A stretch of DNA of 64,000 nt from an uncultured Eubacteriales bacterium (lineage in GTDB: Bacteria; Bacillota; Clostridia; Oscillospirales; Acutalibacteraceae). Positions 24,301 to 32,349 of this stretch are shown piece after piece. Numbering within the stretch: position 1 is the first letter of the stretch; every line of letters starts with the position of its first letter. The notes under the pieces are model-generated. The model was not told where the DNA came from. It searched no databases and worked only from the letters and a program-made list of their open reading frames with translations. A program made the position numbers and the translations under genes. The stretch covers positions 232,691 through 296,690 of the forward strand of contig CAKSIG010000003.1 in assembly GCA_934463035.1 (NCBI GenBank). Direction: 5' to 3'.

Positions 24301-26599
24301 CTTCGGTACTTTCAAACTGGTCGACGGCTACATCCGTAATTGCAAAGCGGATTTCGGCGGCGGCGTGTGCGTGCGCGCGAATATGGTGGCAGGGATTGAT
24401 TGTATATTTGAGATGAGCGGCGGTGTTATTTCCGACTGCACGGCGAAAACGAAAGGCAGCGCTCTGCTCATAGACGGAAACCAACTTGATGACACGGGTT
24501 ACGCCATTGGCGGTACAATGTACGCAGGCGGCGGCACGGTGGACGGTACGGCATATATTATAAAATACGGTAAGATCACCGCCAAAGGCGGTATGACCGG
24601 CGTTACCTCTTTCAAAAAAGAGATTCTGACGAAAGCTGGAAGCAAAATCGAATACGGTCTGTTTTACGGCGATATCACTGGCAAGGGCACAGTTTCAGAC
24701 ATCACCGTGACCTATAAGGACGGCGACAATGAGTACGCCAAGCAGGTGTTGCCGAGCGCAGGACTCGCTACTTGCCCCGACGCCCCTGATGATAAAACAG
24801 GCTACACTTTCGGCGGTTGGAACAAGGCCGACGGCACAGTGTGGGATTATGCCAAGGACACCGTTACCGAAGGCATTACTTTGTACGCAAAATGGATACC
24901 GCACACCTACACGGTGACCTTTGACTCCACCGGCGGCAGCGAGGTAACGGCAAAGACTATGACCGCTACCTACGGCAAGCAACTCGGAGATATGCCTGTG
25001 CCAATACGCTTGGGTTACTTTTTCTGTGGCTGGTATGATGCTCCGATTGACGGCAAATGCTACGGCAACAGCGATGGCAAAAGCACAAGTCAGTATGACA
25101 AGACGGAAAGCTGTACCCTGTATGCACAGTGGAAAATAAATCAGTACACGATCACCTTTGATACCGCCGGCGGCAGTGAGATTGCTTCTATCACACAGGA
25201 CTACGGTACGACGATTACCGCCCCTGCTAACCCGACAAGAAAAGGATATAAATTCACAGGTTGGGATAAGGAAATCCCCAAAACTATGCCTGCGGAGGAT
25301 ATAACAATCAAAGCACTGTGGAAAGACGTTGAAAAGCCGACAGGCAAAATAGAAATCGGTAAAAATGCGTGGAATAGTTTCCTGAATAAAATAACGTTCG
25401 GTCTGTTCTTTAATAAAACGCAGACGGTGACTATTACAGCAAGAGATAACAGCGGAGAAGCAGTCAAGATTGAATATCTACTTTCAAATAAGGAATTGAC
25501 CGCAGCGGAGCTTAAAAACAAAACCTTTACAGCGTATAACGGTCAGTTTAACATCAACCCCGATAACGAGTATATCGTTTATGTGAAGCTGACCGATAAA
25601 GCGGGCAATACGGATTATATCTGCTCAGAGGGCATTGTGCTTGACGAGACCAAACCCGTAATCGTAGGAATAAAGGAAGGCACAACCTACTGCGGATCGC
25701 AAACGGTTACAATAAATGAAAAATATATTGATATTGACGCCGTTAAAGTAAACGGAACTAAGGTCACGCTTGATAAAAACAATCGGTTTGTTCTTGAACC
25801 GAAGGACGGAGAGCAACAGATCGTAGTTACCGACAAAGCGGGCAACCAAGCGGTTATGACCGTGACGGTAAACGACGGGCATACGCCGCTTGCGGATGAT
25901 GACGACTGCACAACACCCGTTTACTGCAAATTCTGCAATGCGGAGGTAGTTGCGGCTAAGAGTCATAACTTCACAGGAAATTGGCTGAACGATGAAACCG
26001 ACCATTGGCATATCTGTCAAAATGAAAATTGCACCGTTACCGGTACGAAAATCGCACACAGCGGGGATGACGACGGCAACTGCCTGACAGCGGTTGTTTG
26101 TGAGTGCGGATATGTTATTACGGCGGCAAAGCCTGCGCACACATTCGGCGAATGGGTATCAAACGGCAACGGCACTCATACCCGCAAATGTACTGCAAGC
26201 GGCTGTACCGAGGGTGTTGAAACCGATAATTGTTCAGGCGGAAAAGCAACCTGTAAGGATAAAGCCGAATGTAAATTCTGCGGTACAGCTTACGGCGAAA
26301 CCGACCCGAACAATCACGCCGATCTTACGCACATTACCGCAAAGGCGGCAACTAAGGAAGCAGACGGCAACGTAGAGTATTGGCACTGCGAAAGCTGTGA
26401 CAAATATTACAGCGACGCGGCGGCGACCAAGGAAATTTCCAAGGCTGACACTGCGACCGCGAGATTGAAAGAAGAAACGAAGTCTCCGAAGACGGGTGAC
26501 AGCAACGGATTTGCATTATGGATAGCTTTGCTCTTTGTCTGCGGCGGTACGGTTATCGGTACGGCGGCAATTAAGAAAAAACACTCCGTTAAGCAGTAA
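21311..26599 (+). CDS. Large sorted surface protein with three beta-helix modules
   Basis: This 1762-residue protein has a signal peptide (MKKRILSILLTLC...VFA). Three homologous modules of about 380 residues start near residues 33, 415 and 797. Each has a Gly-rich right-handed beta-helix-like region (FTMNGGSIVGC repeats) and ends in an InlB B-like unit. More InlB B-repeats follow at about 1195-1340, then Ig-like and Cys-rich regions. The C-terminal sorting signal is SPKTGD plus a hydrophobic helix and KKK tail. It should be anchored to the wall by a sortase and act as an adhesin. The beta-helix part uses GC-rich codons unlike its AT-richer C-terminus, suggesting a mosaic origin. Confidence 0.9.
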   Translation: MKKRILSILLTLCIMICLVPTSVFADEGKTEKVGTKDELINALADGTVDIIQLNHDIEVSSTLIVNRTVKLDLYGYMLEISGSGSVIKVKKDGRLTLIDSDPTAEHKFTPNADGLWVLDETNGTKTVKGGVIYGGKGSSIGISVYGGGVYVEGGGTFTMDGGNIVGCTASTTFQARGGGVFVAEKGTFTMSGGSITGCTTVGGYSYGGGIYNEGTVTLSGTAEIRDCHAKDSDGEIAYGGGISDNGETSEISGDVRVTGCTADGGKTDAVSMGFGSVISGGTFDGLVLNSGTISGGTFNGKVVNDGTITDGIFNGEVVNDGGTISGGTFNGTVTYYGTISEGVISGITVTYQLNGADYATQILKSGSTAIRPVDPTNRAGTAFLGWYRADGTAYDFTQPVTENITLTARFAAVTRKVETKEELTAALADDTVDVIELGSDIAIDATLNITRTVTLDLVGYMLEMKGSGSVITIADDGHLTLVDNNLMETYKFTPDANGLWKWGTSGTKTVHGGVIYGGTGTEMYYSTYGGGVLIEPGGQFTMNGGSIVGCKADGAGGGVVAKCGDANGIFTMNGGAIIGCVADSGGGVETDGGEGVYGQFTMNGGVIDSCVAIGGAGGGGVRSDGLFIMGKDATIKNCKAVQYGQRNFGSGIVLAGDGRQTVDGTIISEDAVDGKYIFVNSSTVAIGENANIHANITLDGGKIDLGGSSATVYGKITNDSYGGAGCFADGLVTVTYKVNNANYAIQILRSGSLATKPNAPAKPNQTFDGWFKADGTAWDYNTAVTEDIILTGSLYVPVKNETELEAALADNTVDVIRLTRNVDIDKGMIIDHTVVVDLNGYVLRQTADKCVSFKVEETGDLTIIDSNPTTPHNFTPNSDGLWVWDETGGTKTVHGGVITGNAAGNSGTIQIGGTVTMTAGNLVGCSAYNTRSGAPSCGAVYVSANSKFVMNGGAIRGSFARIGDGGGVYVNGGQFTMNGGSITECTVEHLGGGVYVNFGTFKLVDGYIRNCKADFGGGVCVRANMVAGIDCIFEMSGGVISDCTAKTKGSALLIDGNQLDDTGYAIGGTMYAGGGTVDGTAYIIKYGKITAKGGMTGVTSFKKEILTKAGSKIEYGLFYGDITGKGTVSDITVTYKDGDNEYAKQVLPSAGLATCPDAPDDKTGYTFGGWNKADGTVWDYAKDTVTEGITLYAKWIPHTYTVTFDSTGGSEVTAKTMTATYGKQLGDMPVPIRLGYFFCGWYDAPIDGKCYGNSDGKSTSQYDKTESCTLYAQWKINQYTITFDTAGGSEIASITQDYGTTITAPANPTRKGYKFTGWDKEIPKTMPAEDITIKALWKDVEKPTGKIEIGKNAWNSFLNKITFGLFFNKTQTVTITARDNSGEAVKIEYLLSNKELTAAELKNKTFTAYNGQFNINPDNEYIVYVKLTDKAGNTDYICSEGIVLDETKPVIVGIKEGTTYCGSQTVTINEKYIDIDAVKVNGTKVTLDKNNRFVLEPKDGEQQIVVTDKAGNQAVMTVTVNDGHTPLADDDDCTTPVYCKFCNAEVVAAKSHNFTGNWLNDETDHWHICQNENCTVTGTKIAHSGDDDGNCLTAVVCECGYVITAAKPAHTFGEWVSNGNGTHTRKCTASGCTEGVETDNCSGGKATCKDKAECKFCGTAYGETDPNNHADLTHITAKAATKEADGNVEYWHCESCDKYYSDAAATKEISKADTATARLKEETKSPKTGDSNGFALWIALLFVCGGTVIGTAAIKKKHSVKQ
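24904..25132 (+). repeat. InlB-region DNA repeat, copy A
   Basis: This 229-bp segment encodes one InlB B-repeat. It recurs almost base for base, with no length change, at 63353-63581 in the last surface gene. Two such long, near-identical stretches 38 kb apart could recombine. Confidence 0.8.
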
Positions 26600-26611
26600 A
26601 ATATAAGAATT

Positions 26612-26660
26612 AAAAAACAGCAGACCTATTACAAAAAATAGGTCCGCTGTTTTGTTTTTT
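26612..26660 (+). terminator. Terminator after the first surface protein
   Basis: A long stem (AAAACAGC-GACCTATT with its complement, one A-C mismatch inside) and a 6-base loop are followed by TTTTGTTTTTTT. Confidence 0.9.
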
Positions 26661-26710
26661 TATGTGTATACAAAGTATTTTAATACAAAAAAGCTCATAA
26701 AGGAATGGAT

Positions 26711-26738
26711 TTCCAAAGTGTCAATTGACACTTTGGAA
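26711..26738. promoter_or_regulatory. 28-bp perfect palindrome, candidate operator
   Basis: Each half reads TTCCAAAGTGTCAA and the dyad is perfect with no spacer. It lies 6 bp before the -35 of the second surface-protein promoter and is not followed by a T-run. An operator for an unlinked regulator fits better than a terminator. Confidence 0.65.
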
Positions 26739-26744
26739 AACGTG

Positions 26745-26774
26745 CTGAAATCGTTGTTTAAGCTATGATATAAT
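26745..26774 (+). promoter_or_regulatory. Promoter of the second surface protein
   Basis: CTGAAA (26745-26750), an 18-bp spacer, and a consensus TATAAT (26769-26774). The coding start is 59 bp further on, after a GAAAGGAG ribosome-binding site. Confidence 0.6.
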
Positions 26775-26832
26775 CAGTACATAATAGAATAGCGTTATTT
26801 TATCTGCGGGTCAGCCGCCGAAAGGAGTTAAT

Positions 26833-29800
26833 ATGAAAAAAATATTTGTAAAAAGAAAATTGCCTGTCTTGTTGCTGGCACTGTGTATGGTGCTGTCGTC
26901 GTTGCCTTTTACTGCATTTGCAGCTGCTTCGGCAACAGAAACAGCAGACTTTACTGTCGGGAAGGGCGAAGCAGCCATAAAACTGCTCAATCAGTATAAG
27001 ACCGGCTCGGCGGACTCTCTCTGGGACAACAACACCAAGACACTGACCCTGTGGGGCGTTGACTTTACCACCACCGCCCAAACGGCTGTGAAACTGCCTG
27101 TTGGCTCCACCATCGTCCTCAAGGACGGCACCCACAACACCATCCAAAGCGGCGATGTCACCATTAATGTGTCCGGCTCTCACAAGAGCCAAACCTACGT
27201 CAATGCCATGGACGCGGCGGGCAGCCTCACCGTTCAGGGCGGCACGGCGGGCACCGGCACGCTGTCGGTCTACGCCGGTAAGGTCACAAATGAGAGCGAC
27301 GGTTGGACCTTTAGTTCGGGCATCTCCGTGTACGGCGACTTTACCGTAAAGGGCGGCCATGTGACGGCACGGGGCGGCTATATCGAGGGCAAGGACAGCG
27401 TATTCTCCATCGGCGTTAATATGGATAACGATATAAAGAATAAGGCACTGCTGGTCACCGGCGGTACCCTCACTGCCATTGCCGGTGAGTCCTACGAGAT
27501 CGAGGACGACGGTTCCAAGAGAGCGGTGTTTTCTCGGGGCGTGTATATGTATCGGGGCAATGTCATCGTGTCCGGCACCGGCGGTCTCCGAGCCGAGAGC
27601 GTGGAGAAAATGGCAGACGGCGGCGTTCTGTCCGATGGTCTGTATATCTCCTCCGGCAGCCTGACCGTGGCGAACTCCGCTGAGGTGGCGGTGGCAGGAG
27701 CCTATGGCGCGTATATTTCCGGCGGCAGCCTCGCCCTCAGCGGCGGCAAGCTCACCGCCCTCAGCACACAGACGGAAACCAGCTACGGCAACGCCCTGGA
27801 TGTGGAAGTGGATAAAAATATCGCCGATTCCGGCAACATCACCGTCACCGGCGGCACTCTGGAAACCGGCAACGGCAAGATCTATGTGTTCGCCTACGGC
27901 GCCACGGAGAACCAGGGTGTGTTCACCGTTACCGGCGGCAGCATCGTGAACCGCGACCAGATACAGGGCAGTGGGCTCAAAATCAATATTTCCGGCGGCA
28001 CCGTCCGGACCCAGGGCATTGATGTCGGTGCGCTTACCCTCTCCGGCGGTACGCTGACCGTTCGGGAGACTGTACACAAGAGCGACTATGACGGCCATCT
28101 GTATGCCAATCCCGCCGTGGATGTGAGTGACCTCGCCGTCAGCGGCGGCACCCTGGACGCGGCTTGGAATTGGGGCGAGTTTACGCCCGCAGTGTTCCCC
28201 GTGAAGGACGATGCCAACTATGCCACCGCCCTGGTGAAGATGCCTTACGAGTTCCAAACCGCAACTTTCACCGGCGGCACCACCACCCTGGATACCGGCA
28301 TTGCCGGCAACACCGCCCTGCTGATTAAGGGCACACTGACCTTGGGAGACGGAATGGCAGAGACCGGTGCAGACGCCAACCACCGCCAGTTAAGGTCTGA
28401 CACGCCTGTGAAGTTTGCCGAAGCGGCGACACCAACCATTATTGCCACTGCTACTATTGAAAATGCGAAGTTTGACTATCAGTCAGGTGATGCACCGCAA
28501 GCCACAGCCACGGTAGCTGCCGCCGATCAAGACAAATACGAGATTGCTTACGAATGCTGGCAGCAGTTTGAAAACAACGAACCCGTTGCTGCTTGGTATT
28601 CCGATAACAGCGCACACGGTTCTCTTCCGATAATCAAGAAATTTGAAAACGGGAAAAAATATGTGTATTCAATTATGCTGGAACCGAAAGACGGATATTC
28701 TTTCAGCAGCGAAACTGTTGTTACAGTAAACGGGAAAAAAGTATCGGCACCTTTCGTCGGCGGCTCTATGTATATTCCCGCCATTAAAACGATTACGCCC
28801 ACCAAACAGACAAGTGCAATCACTGCCGTAGATATAGAAAATGTGAAGTTCAACTATCAGCCCGGCGATGCTCCTCAGCCCACAGCCAGACGGACCGGTG
28901 CAGAACAGGATAAATACGATATTCTCTATGAATCATGGGGGAAACGGGTGAAGGATGCCAACGACACGATAACTACGGTTGCCTATTGGTATTCCGACGA
29001 AAGCTGCTATTCGGACGGCGATGTTCGATTCAATACCTTTGAGAAGGGCGGAAGATATCAATATTCCGTGAGACTTCGGGCAAAAGACGGCTATATCTTT
29101 GACAGTGATCTGGACAAAGATAAGGTTACATTGAATGGGCAAACTCTACCGTTCGGTTCATGGGTCAATGTGTTGGATGGCGGCAAGACCTGTCTTATTA
29201 CCTATGGAACAGAAACACGCCCCGGTCAGATTGTTGAATCAATTCGATTGGATGCTGTCATCGACTTTGAAGCCGGAGAAAAACCACGTTTCAGCACCGG
29301 TGTCGTTGATCCTTTCGTTGACACCGATCATCAGCGTTGGGATGCCAATGACGGCAGCGGTTACGGCATTACCTCCAGTGATTTCTGGAACACTCGCTAC
29401 AACGGCAAGCTCATTGCGAAATTTGAAGCAGACAAGAGCTACACTTATGGCGTATATTTCAAGATTTCCGATTTGGGGTTAGAAGAGGGCTATCGCTTCG
29501 ATAAGACCACAAAGCTCTATATCAACGGCAAGGAGATTACTCTGACGTCCGAACAGATCAGCGTGGACGATAACGGCGAGACCATTTGGTTCAGCAATGT
29601 TTTGACTATGACCCCAAAACCGACAAAATCGTGGCAGAAAATTGACGTTATTGAGATTGAGGGTGCTACCATCAATTTTAAAGACGGTGATAAGCCTGTC
29701 TTTACCGGCAAGACTCCTGAAAATGCTCCGTATATTTACCAGTTTGAATGTTGGGAAACTAAGGACGGGGCAGGTGTGAACTCTGCTGAATTCTTTGATA

Positions 29801-30492
29801 ATGCCTATCAAAAGCATATTACTGAGTTTAAAAGCGGCGAATCCTATCAGTATATTTTGTATTTTAAGGCAAAAGACGGTTATTATTTTACCGCTGATAC
29901 CAAGATAAAGATTAATGGTACTCTATATAATTACCGACTTGTTAACATTGATCCTGACTATGATTCGTCTGGAAAGATGTTTACTTTCTGGGCCTACACC
30001 GACCTTAATATGACACCGAAGGCATCAGGCAAAACGCCCGAATATAAAATTACCGACGGTGCAAACGGCGCCTACACAAAGAATACCGATGGCACGCTGA
30101 CTTTCCGTGCAAACGGTGATTTTTCAAAATTTGTCGGCGTTAAGGTTGACGGCAATACGATTTCCGCCGATAAGTATACCGCTGTTTTAGGTTCTACTGT
30201 TGTTACCTTAAACAGCAATTATCTCGGTACACTGTCCGTCGGTGAGCATACGTTATCAATTGTTTATACAGACGGCGAATGCAGTACAAGTTTTGAAATA
30301 AAAGCCGCTCAGAACGGCGGCGGAGGCACCGTTCCCGAAAAATCGGACAAAGGAAATGCAAATTCCGATAAATCTCCGAAAACCGCAGACAATGGCAATA
30401 TTACATTGTGGATTGCTCTGCTCTTTATAAACGGCGGCGTTATGGCGTGCGCGGCAATAATCGGCAGAAAAAAGGTTTTCAAAAAGAGATAA
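26833..30492 (+). CDS. Sorted surface protein with beta-helix and four novel repeats
   Basis: This 1219-residue protein has a signal peptide (residues 1-31, KLPVLLLALCMVLSSLPFTAFA). A Gly/Ser-rich beta-helix-like part (about 40-520) has recurring TVTGGTL-type turns. Four repeats of about 125-135 residues start near 537, 665, 804 and 939. They share a YxxGDxP start, a W/YSD segment, an FExGKxYxY strand and a KDGYxF strand. An Ig-like domain follows (about 1075-1165), then the sorting signal SPKTAD with a hydrophobic helix and basic tail. The motif ends in TA rather than TG. The repeats match no family I can name. It has no adjacent regulator. Confidence 0.88.
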   Translation: MKKIFVKRKLPVLLLALCMVLSSLPFTAFAAASATETADFTVGKGEAAIKLLNQYKTGSADSLWDNNTKTLTLWGVDFTTTAQTAVKLPVGSTIVLKDGTHNTIQSGDVTINVSGSHKSQTYVNAMDAAGSLTVQGGTAGTGTLSVYAGKVTNESDGWTFSSGISVYGDFTVKGGHVTARGGYIEGKDSVFSIGVNMDNDIKNKALLVTGGTLTAIAGESYEIEDDGSKRAVFSRGVYMYRGNVIVSGTGGLRAESVEKMADGGVLSDGLYISSGSLTVANSAEVAVAGAYGAYISGGSLALSGGKLTALSTQTETSYGNALDVEVDKNIADSGNITVTGGTLETGNGKIYVFAYGATENQGVFTVTGGSIVNRDQIQGSGLKINISGGTVRTQGIDVGALTLSGGTLTVRETVHKSDYDGHLYANPAVDVSDLAVSGGTLDAAWNWGEFTPAVFPVKDDANYATALVKMPYEFQTATFTGGTTTLDTGIAGNTALLIKGTLTLGDGMAETGADANHRQLRSDTPVKFAEAATPTIIATATIENAKFDYQSGDAPQATATVAAADQDKYEIAYECWQQFENNEPVAAWYSDNSAHGSLPIIKKFENGKKYVYSIMLEPKDGYSFSSETVVTVNGKKVSAPFVGGSMYIPAIKTITPTKQTSAITAVDIENVKFNYQPGDAPQPTARRTGAEQDKYDILYESWGKRVKDANDTITTVAYWYSDESCYSDGDVRFNTFEKGGRYQYSVRLRAKDGYIFDSDLDKDKVTLNGQTLPFGSWVNVLDGGKTCLITYGTETRPGQIVESIRLDAVIDFEAGEKPRFSTGVVDPFVDTDHQRWDANDGSGYGITSSDFWNTRYNGKLIAKFEADKSYTYGVYFKISDLGLEEGYRFDKTTKLYINGKEITLTSEQISVDDNGETIWFSNVLTMTPKPTKSWQKIDVIEIEGATINFKDGDKPVFTGKTPENAPYIYQFECWETKDGAGVNSAEFFDNAYQKHITEFKSGESYQYILYFKAKDGYYFTADTKIKINGTLYNYRLVNIDPDYDSSGKMFTFWAYTDLNMTPKASGKTPEYKITDGANGAYTKNTDGTLTFRANGDFSKFVGVKVDGNTISADKYTAVLGSTVVTLNSNYLGTLSVGEHTLSIVYTDGECSTSFEIKAAQNGGGGTVPEKSDKGNANSDKSPKTADNGNITLWIALLFINGGVMACAAIIGRKKVFKKR

Positions 30493-30501
30493 AATGATTA
30501 A

Positions 30502-30525
30502 AGACAGCGTTTTACAGCGCTGTCT
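30502..30525. repeat. 24-bp hairpin repeat, copy 1
   Basis: AGACAGCG-loop-CGCTGTCT, lying 9 bp after the surface-protein stop. A second copy at 30763-30786 differs at one base. No T-run follows this copy. Confidence 0.75.
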
Positions 30526-30558
30526 CGGTCTGTTGATAAAAATAGTATTAAAAAATCT

Positions 30559-30590
30559 TAATGCGGCGTTTACGCCGCATTTTGTTTTTT
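30559..30590 (+). terminator. Terminator downstream of the second surface protein
   Basis: AATGCGGCG / CGCCGCATT is a perfect 9-bp stem with a TTTA loop, followed by TTGTTTTTT. Confidence 0.9.
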
Positions 30591-30625
30591 CGCTGACAGG
30601 TGCGGCGAAAAAACACATTATAGGC

Positions 30626-30654
30626 GAAAACTCGCTTAGAAAAAGTGAGTTTTC
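30626..30654. repeat. 12-bp-stem hairpin in intergenic region
   Basis: GAAAACTCGCTT and AAGTGAGTTTTC pair over 12 bp, with one G-T wobble and a 5-base loop. It lies among four other hairpins. Function unknown. Confidence 0.5.
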
Positions 30655-30735
30655 AAGGGCACAGGGGTGGTATTGGCGGGGATAGAGTGCAGTCCGAAAA
30701 TCTTTGATTTTCGTGCGAACGGCATTCCCGTCCAA

Positions 30736-30762
30736 GAGCGTGTCGAAAAAGTCGACACGCTC
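30736..30762. repeat. 11-bp-stem hairpin in intergenic region
   Basis: GAGCGTGTCGA / TCGACACGCTC with an AAAAG loop forms a perfect stem that directly abuts the second copy of the 24-bp hairpin repeat. Confidence 0.6.
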
Positions 30763-30786
30763 AGACAGCGTTTTACGGCGCTGTCT
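30763..30786. repeat. 24-bp hairpin repeat, copy 2
   Basis: This has 23 of 24 bases identical to the copy at 30502-30525 and is followed by TTTATTT. It may act as a terminator or a dispersed hairpin element. Confidence 0.75.
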
Positions 30787-30804
30787 TTATTTATGAAATA
30801 TTGC

Positions 30805-30833
30805 TTGACCGCACGGTGTCAAAGCGGTATAAT
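30805..30833 (+). promoter_or_regulatory. Promoter of the DUF2156-GNAT operon
   Basis: TTGACC (30805-30810), a 17-bp spacer, and a consensus TATAAT (30828-30833), about 80 bp before the coding start. Confidence 0.75.
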
Positions 30834-30913
30834 TACGTTGCGAAACGGGTAGTATAAAGGCTCGTATTCATGAAAAAATATTAAAAATTGCATTGGATAA
30901 GGCTTTGAAAAGA

Positions 30914-31801
30914 ATGCTTGATTTTAAAAAAATAACAATAGACGACAAAGAGAAAATTGATAAATACCTATATAATTCCGGTGAAGTTTCCTGCGATACA
31001 ACGTTTATAAATTTACTTGTTTGGCAAAACGCATACGGCACGGAGTTTGCGGAAAAAGACGGTAATCTTTTTATTAAGATGCACAGCAACAGTACAGAAA
31101 CATTCAGTCTGCCGTTCGGCAAAGACTTTGAACAAGCGATGAGTCAAATAAAAGAATACTGCAACGGCTGTTTTCCTGAATTCTACGCACAGGAAGGTCC
31201 CAGATTTGAAAAGTTTAAAGGTTTGTACGGCAGTTTATTTTTAATTGACGAATACCGCGACGCGTTTGACTATATTTATTTGAGTTCGGATTTAGGCAAC
31301 CTTTCAGGCAAAAAATATCATTCAAAGCGAAATCATATTTCAGCGTTCTCAAAGAAATTTGATTGGAAATATGAGGAAATAGGGAAAAATAATCTCGATA
31401 AAGTAATCGGTTGCGCGGAAAAATGGTATTCGGAAAACACCGAAAAGTCGGACTTGTATCTTCGTGTGGAACACGATGGGCTGCTTAAAGTTTTGCAGAA
31501 TATGGAACCGCTTGGCGCCCGCGGAGGAGCGATTACGGTAAGCGGCGATGTCGTTGCTTTCAGCGTGGGTTCGCCTGTAAGCGATGAAGTTTTTGACGTT
31601 CATTATGAAAAGGCGCTGTCGGACTTTGCAGAGGCATATACGGTTATAAACCGCGAGTTTGTCCGCAATGAATTGACCGGTTATAAATATATAAACAGGG
31701 AAGACGATATGGGGCTTGACGGTTTGCGCAAAGCAAAACTCTCATATAAACCGACATTCTTGCTCAAAAAGTATTTCTGTAAAGGCAGGGAACAGCTTTG
31801 A
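30914..31801 (+). CDS. DUF2156-domain protein (aminoacyl-transferase fold)
   Basis: This protein of about 295 residues resembles DUF2156 proteins, which share the GNAT-like fold of the lysyl-phosphatidylglycerol synthase C-terminal domain. The typical segments GKKYHSKRNHISAF and YKYINREDDMGLDGLRKAKLSYKP are present. It is a stand-alone cytoplasmic form with no membrane part, so lipid aminoacylation is not implied. The ATG at 30914 is used; a TTG at 30893 is possible. It is coupled to the GNAT gene through a TTGA overlap. Role unknown. Confidence 0.8.
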   Translation: MLDFKKITIDDKEKIDKYLYNSGEVSCDTTFINLLVWQNAYGTEFAEKDGNLFIKMHSNSTETFSLPFGKDFEQAMSQIKEYCNGCFPEFYAQEGPRFEKFKGLYGSLFLIDEYRDAFDYIYLSSDLGNLSGKKYHSKRNHISAFSKKFDWKYEEIGKNNLDKVIGCAEKWYSENTEKSDLYLRVEHDGLLKVLQNMEPLGARGGAITVSGDVVAFSVGSPVSDEVFDVHYEKALSDFAEAYTVINREFVRNELTGYKYINREDDMGLDGLRKAKLSYKPTFLLKKYFCKGREQL

Positions 31802-32304
31802 ATATTTACGGTCAATGCAGAGAAATATACCGTCAGGCATTTGATGACGGCGACAATGAATTTCAAAACGATTTGTTTGATTTATGCTACAAATACTGTC
31901 GCTATGACTGCGTTGACGGCAAGGCGGTAAGTATGTTTTTCGCAATGCCGTGTATCACGGTAATTGACGGCGCAAAGCACGAATCGTTCTATATATTTGC
32001 CGCCGCTACCGAAGCTGCAAACCGTTCAAAAGGCTATATGAGCAGTCTTTTGAATGATTTTATAAAAGAATATGATAAGTCCTTTATTTTTTTAAAGCCC
32101 GCAACAGAAAATTTGTTTGATTATTACGCTAAATTCGGATTTAACCGTTTTTCGTCCTCAGTTGACAAAGTCTGTTATTCGTATCCGAAAGGCGGGTTTA
32201 AAGAACTTGCCGACAAGTACGGCGGCACCGAAAAACAGTATGACGGAATGTATCGGTTTAATAATAAAATTCAGATGATGAATTTCCCTTTCATAATGGA
32301 ATAA
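31798..32304 (+). CDS. GNAT-family acetyltransferase
   Basis: This 168-residue protein starts at a TTG that overlaps the upstream stop codon. The central part shows the acetyl-CoA-binding region of GNAT proteins (AAATEAANRSKGYMSSLLNDF, with a weak Q/RxxGxG/A pattern), then FLKPATENLFDYYAKFGF, the usual terminal strand and helix. It is co-transcribed with the DUF2156 gene. Both have acyltransferase folds, suggesting a linked modification reaction, but the substrate cannot be read from the sequence. A bidirectional terminator follows. Confidence 0.75.
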   Translation: MNIYGQCREIYRQAFDDGDNEFQNDLFDLCYKYCRYDCVDGKAVSMFFAMPCITVIDGAKHESFYIFAAATEAANRSKGYMSSLLNDFIKEYDKSFIFLKPATENLFDYYAKFGFNRFSSSVDKVCYSYPKGGFKELADKYGGTEKQYDGMYRFNNKIQMMNFPFIME

Positions 32305-32345
32305 AATATCGGGAGGAACAGAGGGTTCCTCCCGATAATATTTAG
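32305..32345. terminator. Bidirectional terminator
   Basis: TATCGGGAGGAAC / GTTCCTCCCGATA is a perfect 13-bp stem with a 5-base loop. It is flanked by A/T-rich ends between the convergent GNAT and phosphosugar mutase genes. Confidence 0.88.
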
Positions 32346-32349
32346 GATT

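Noticed and set aside
26711..26738. The 28-bp palindrome as a terminator
   Set aside because: There is no T-run on either side, and the upstream gene already has a strong terminator at 26612-26660.
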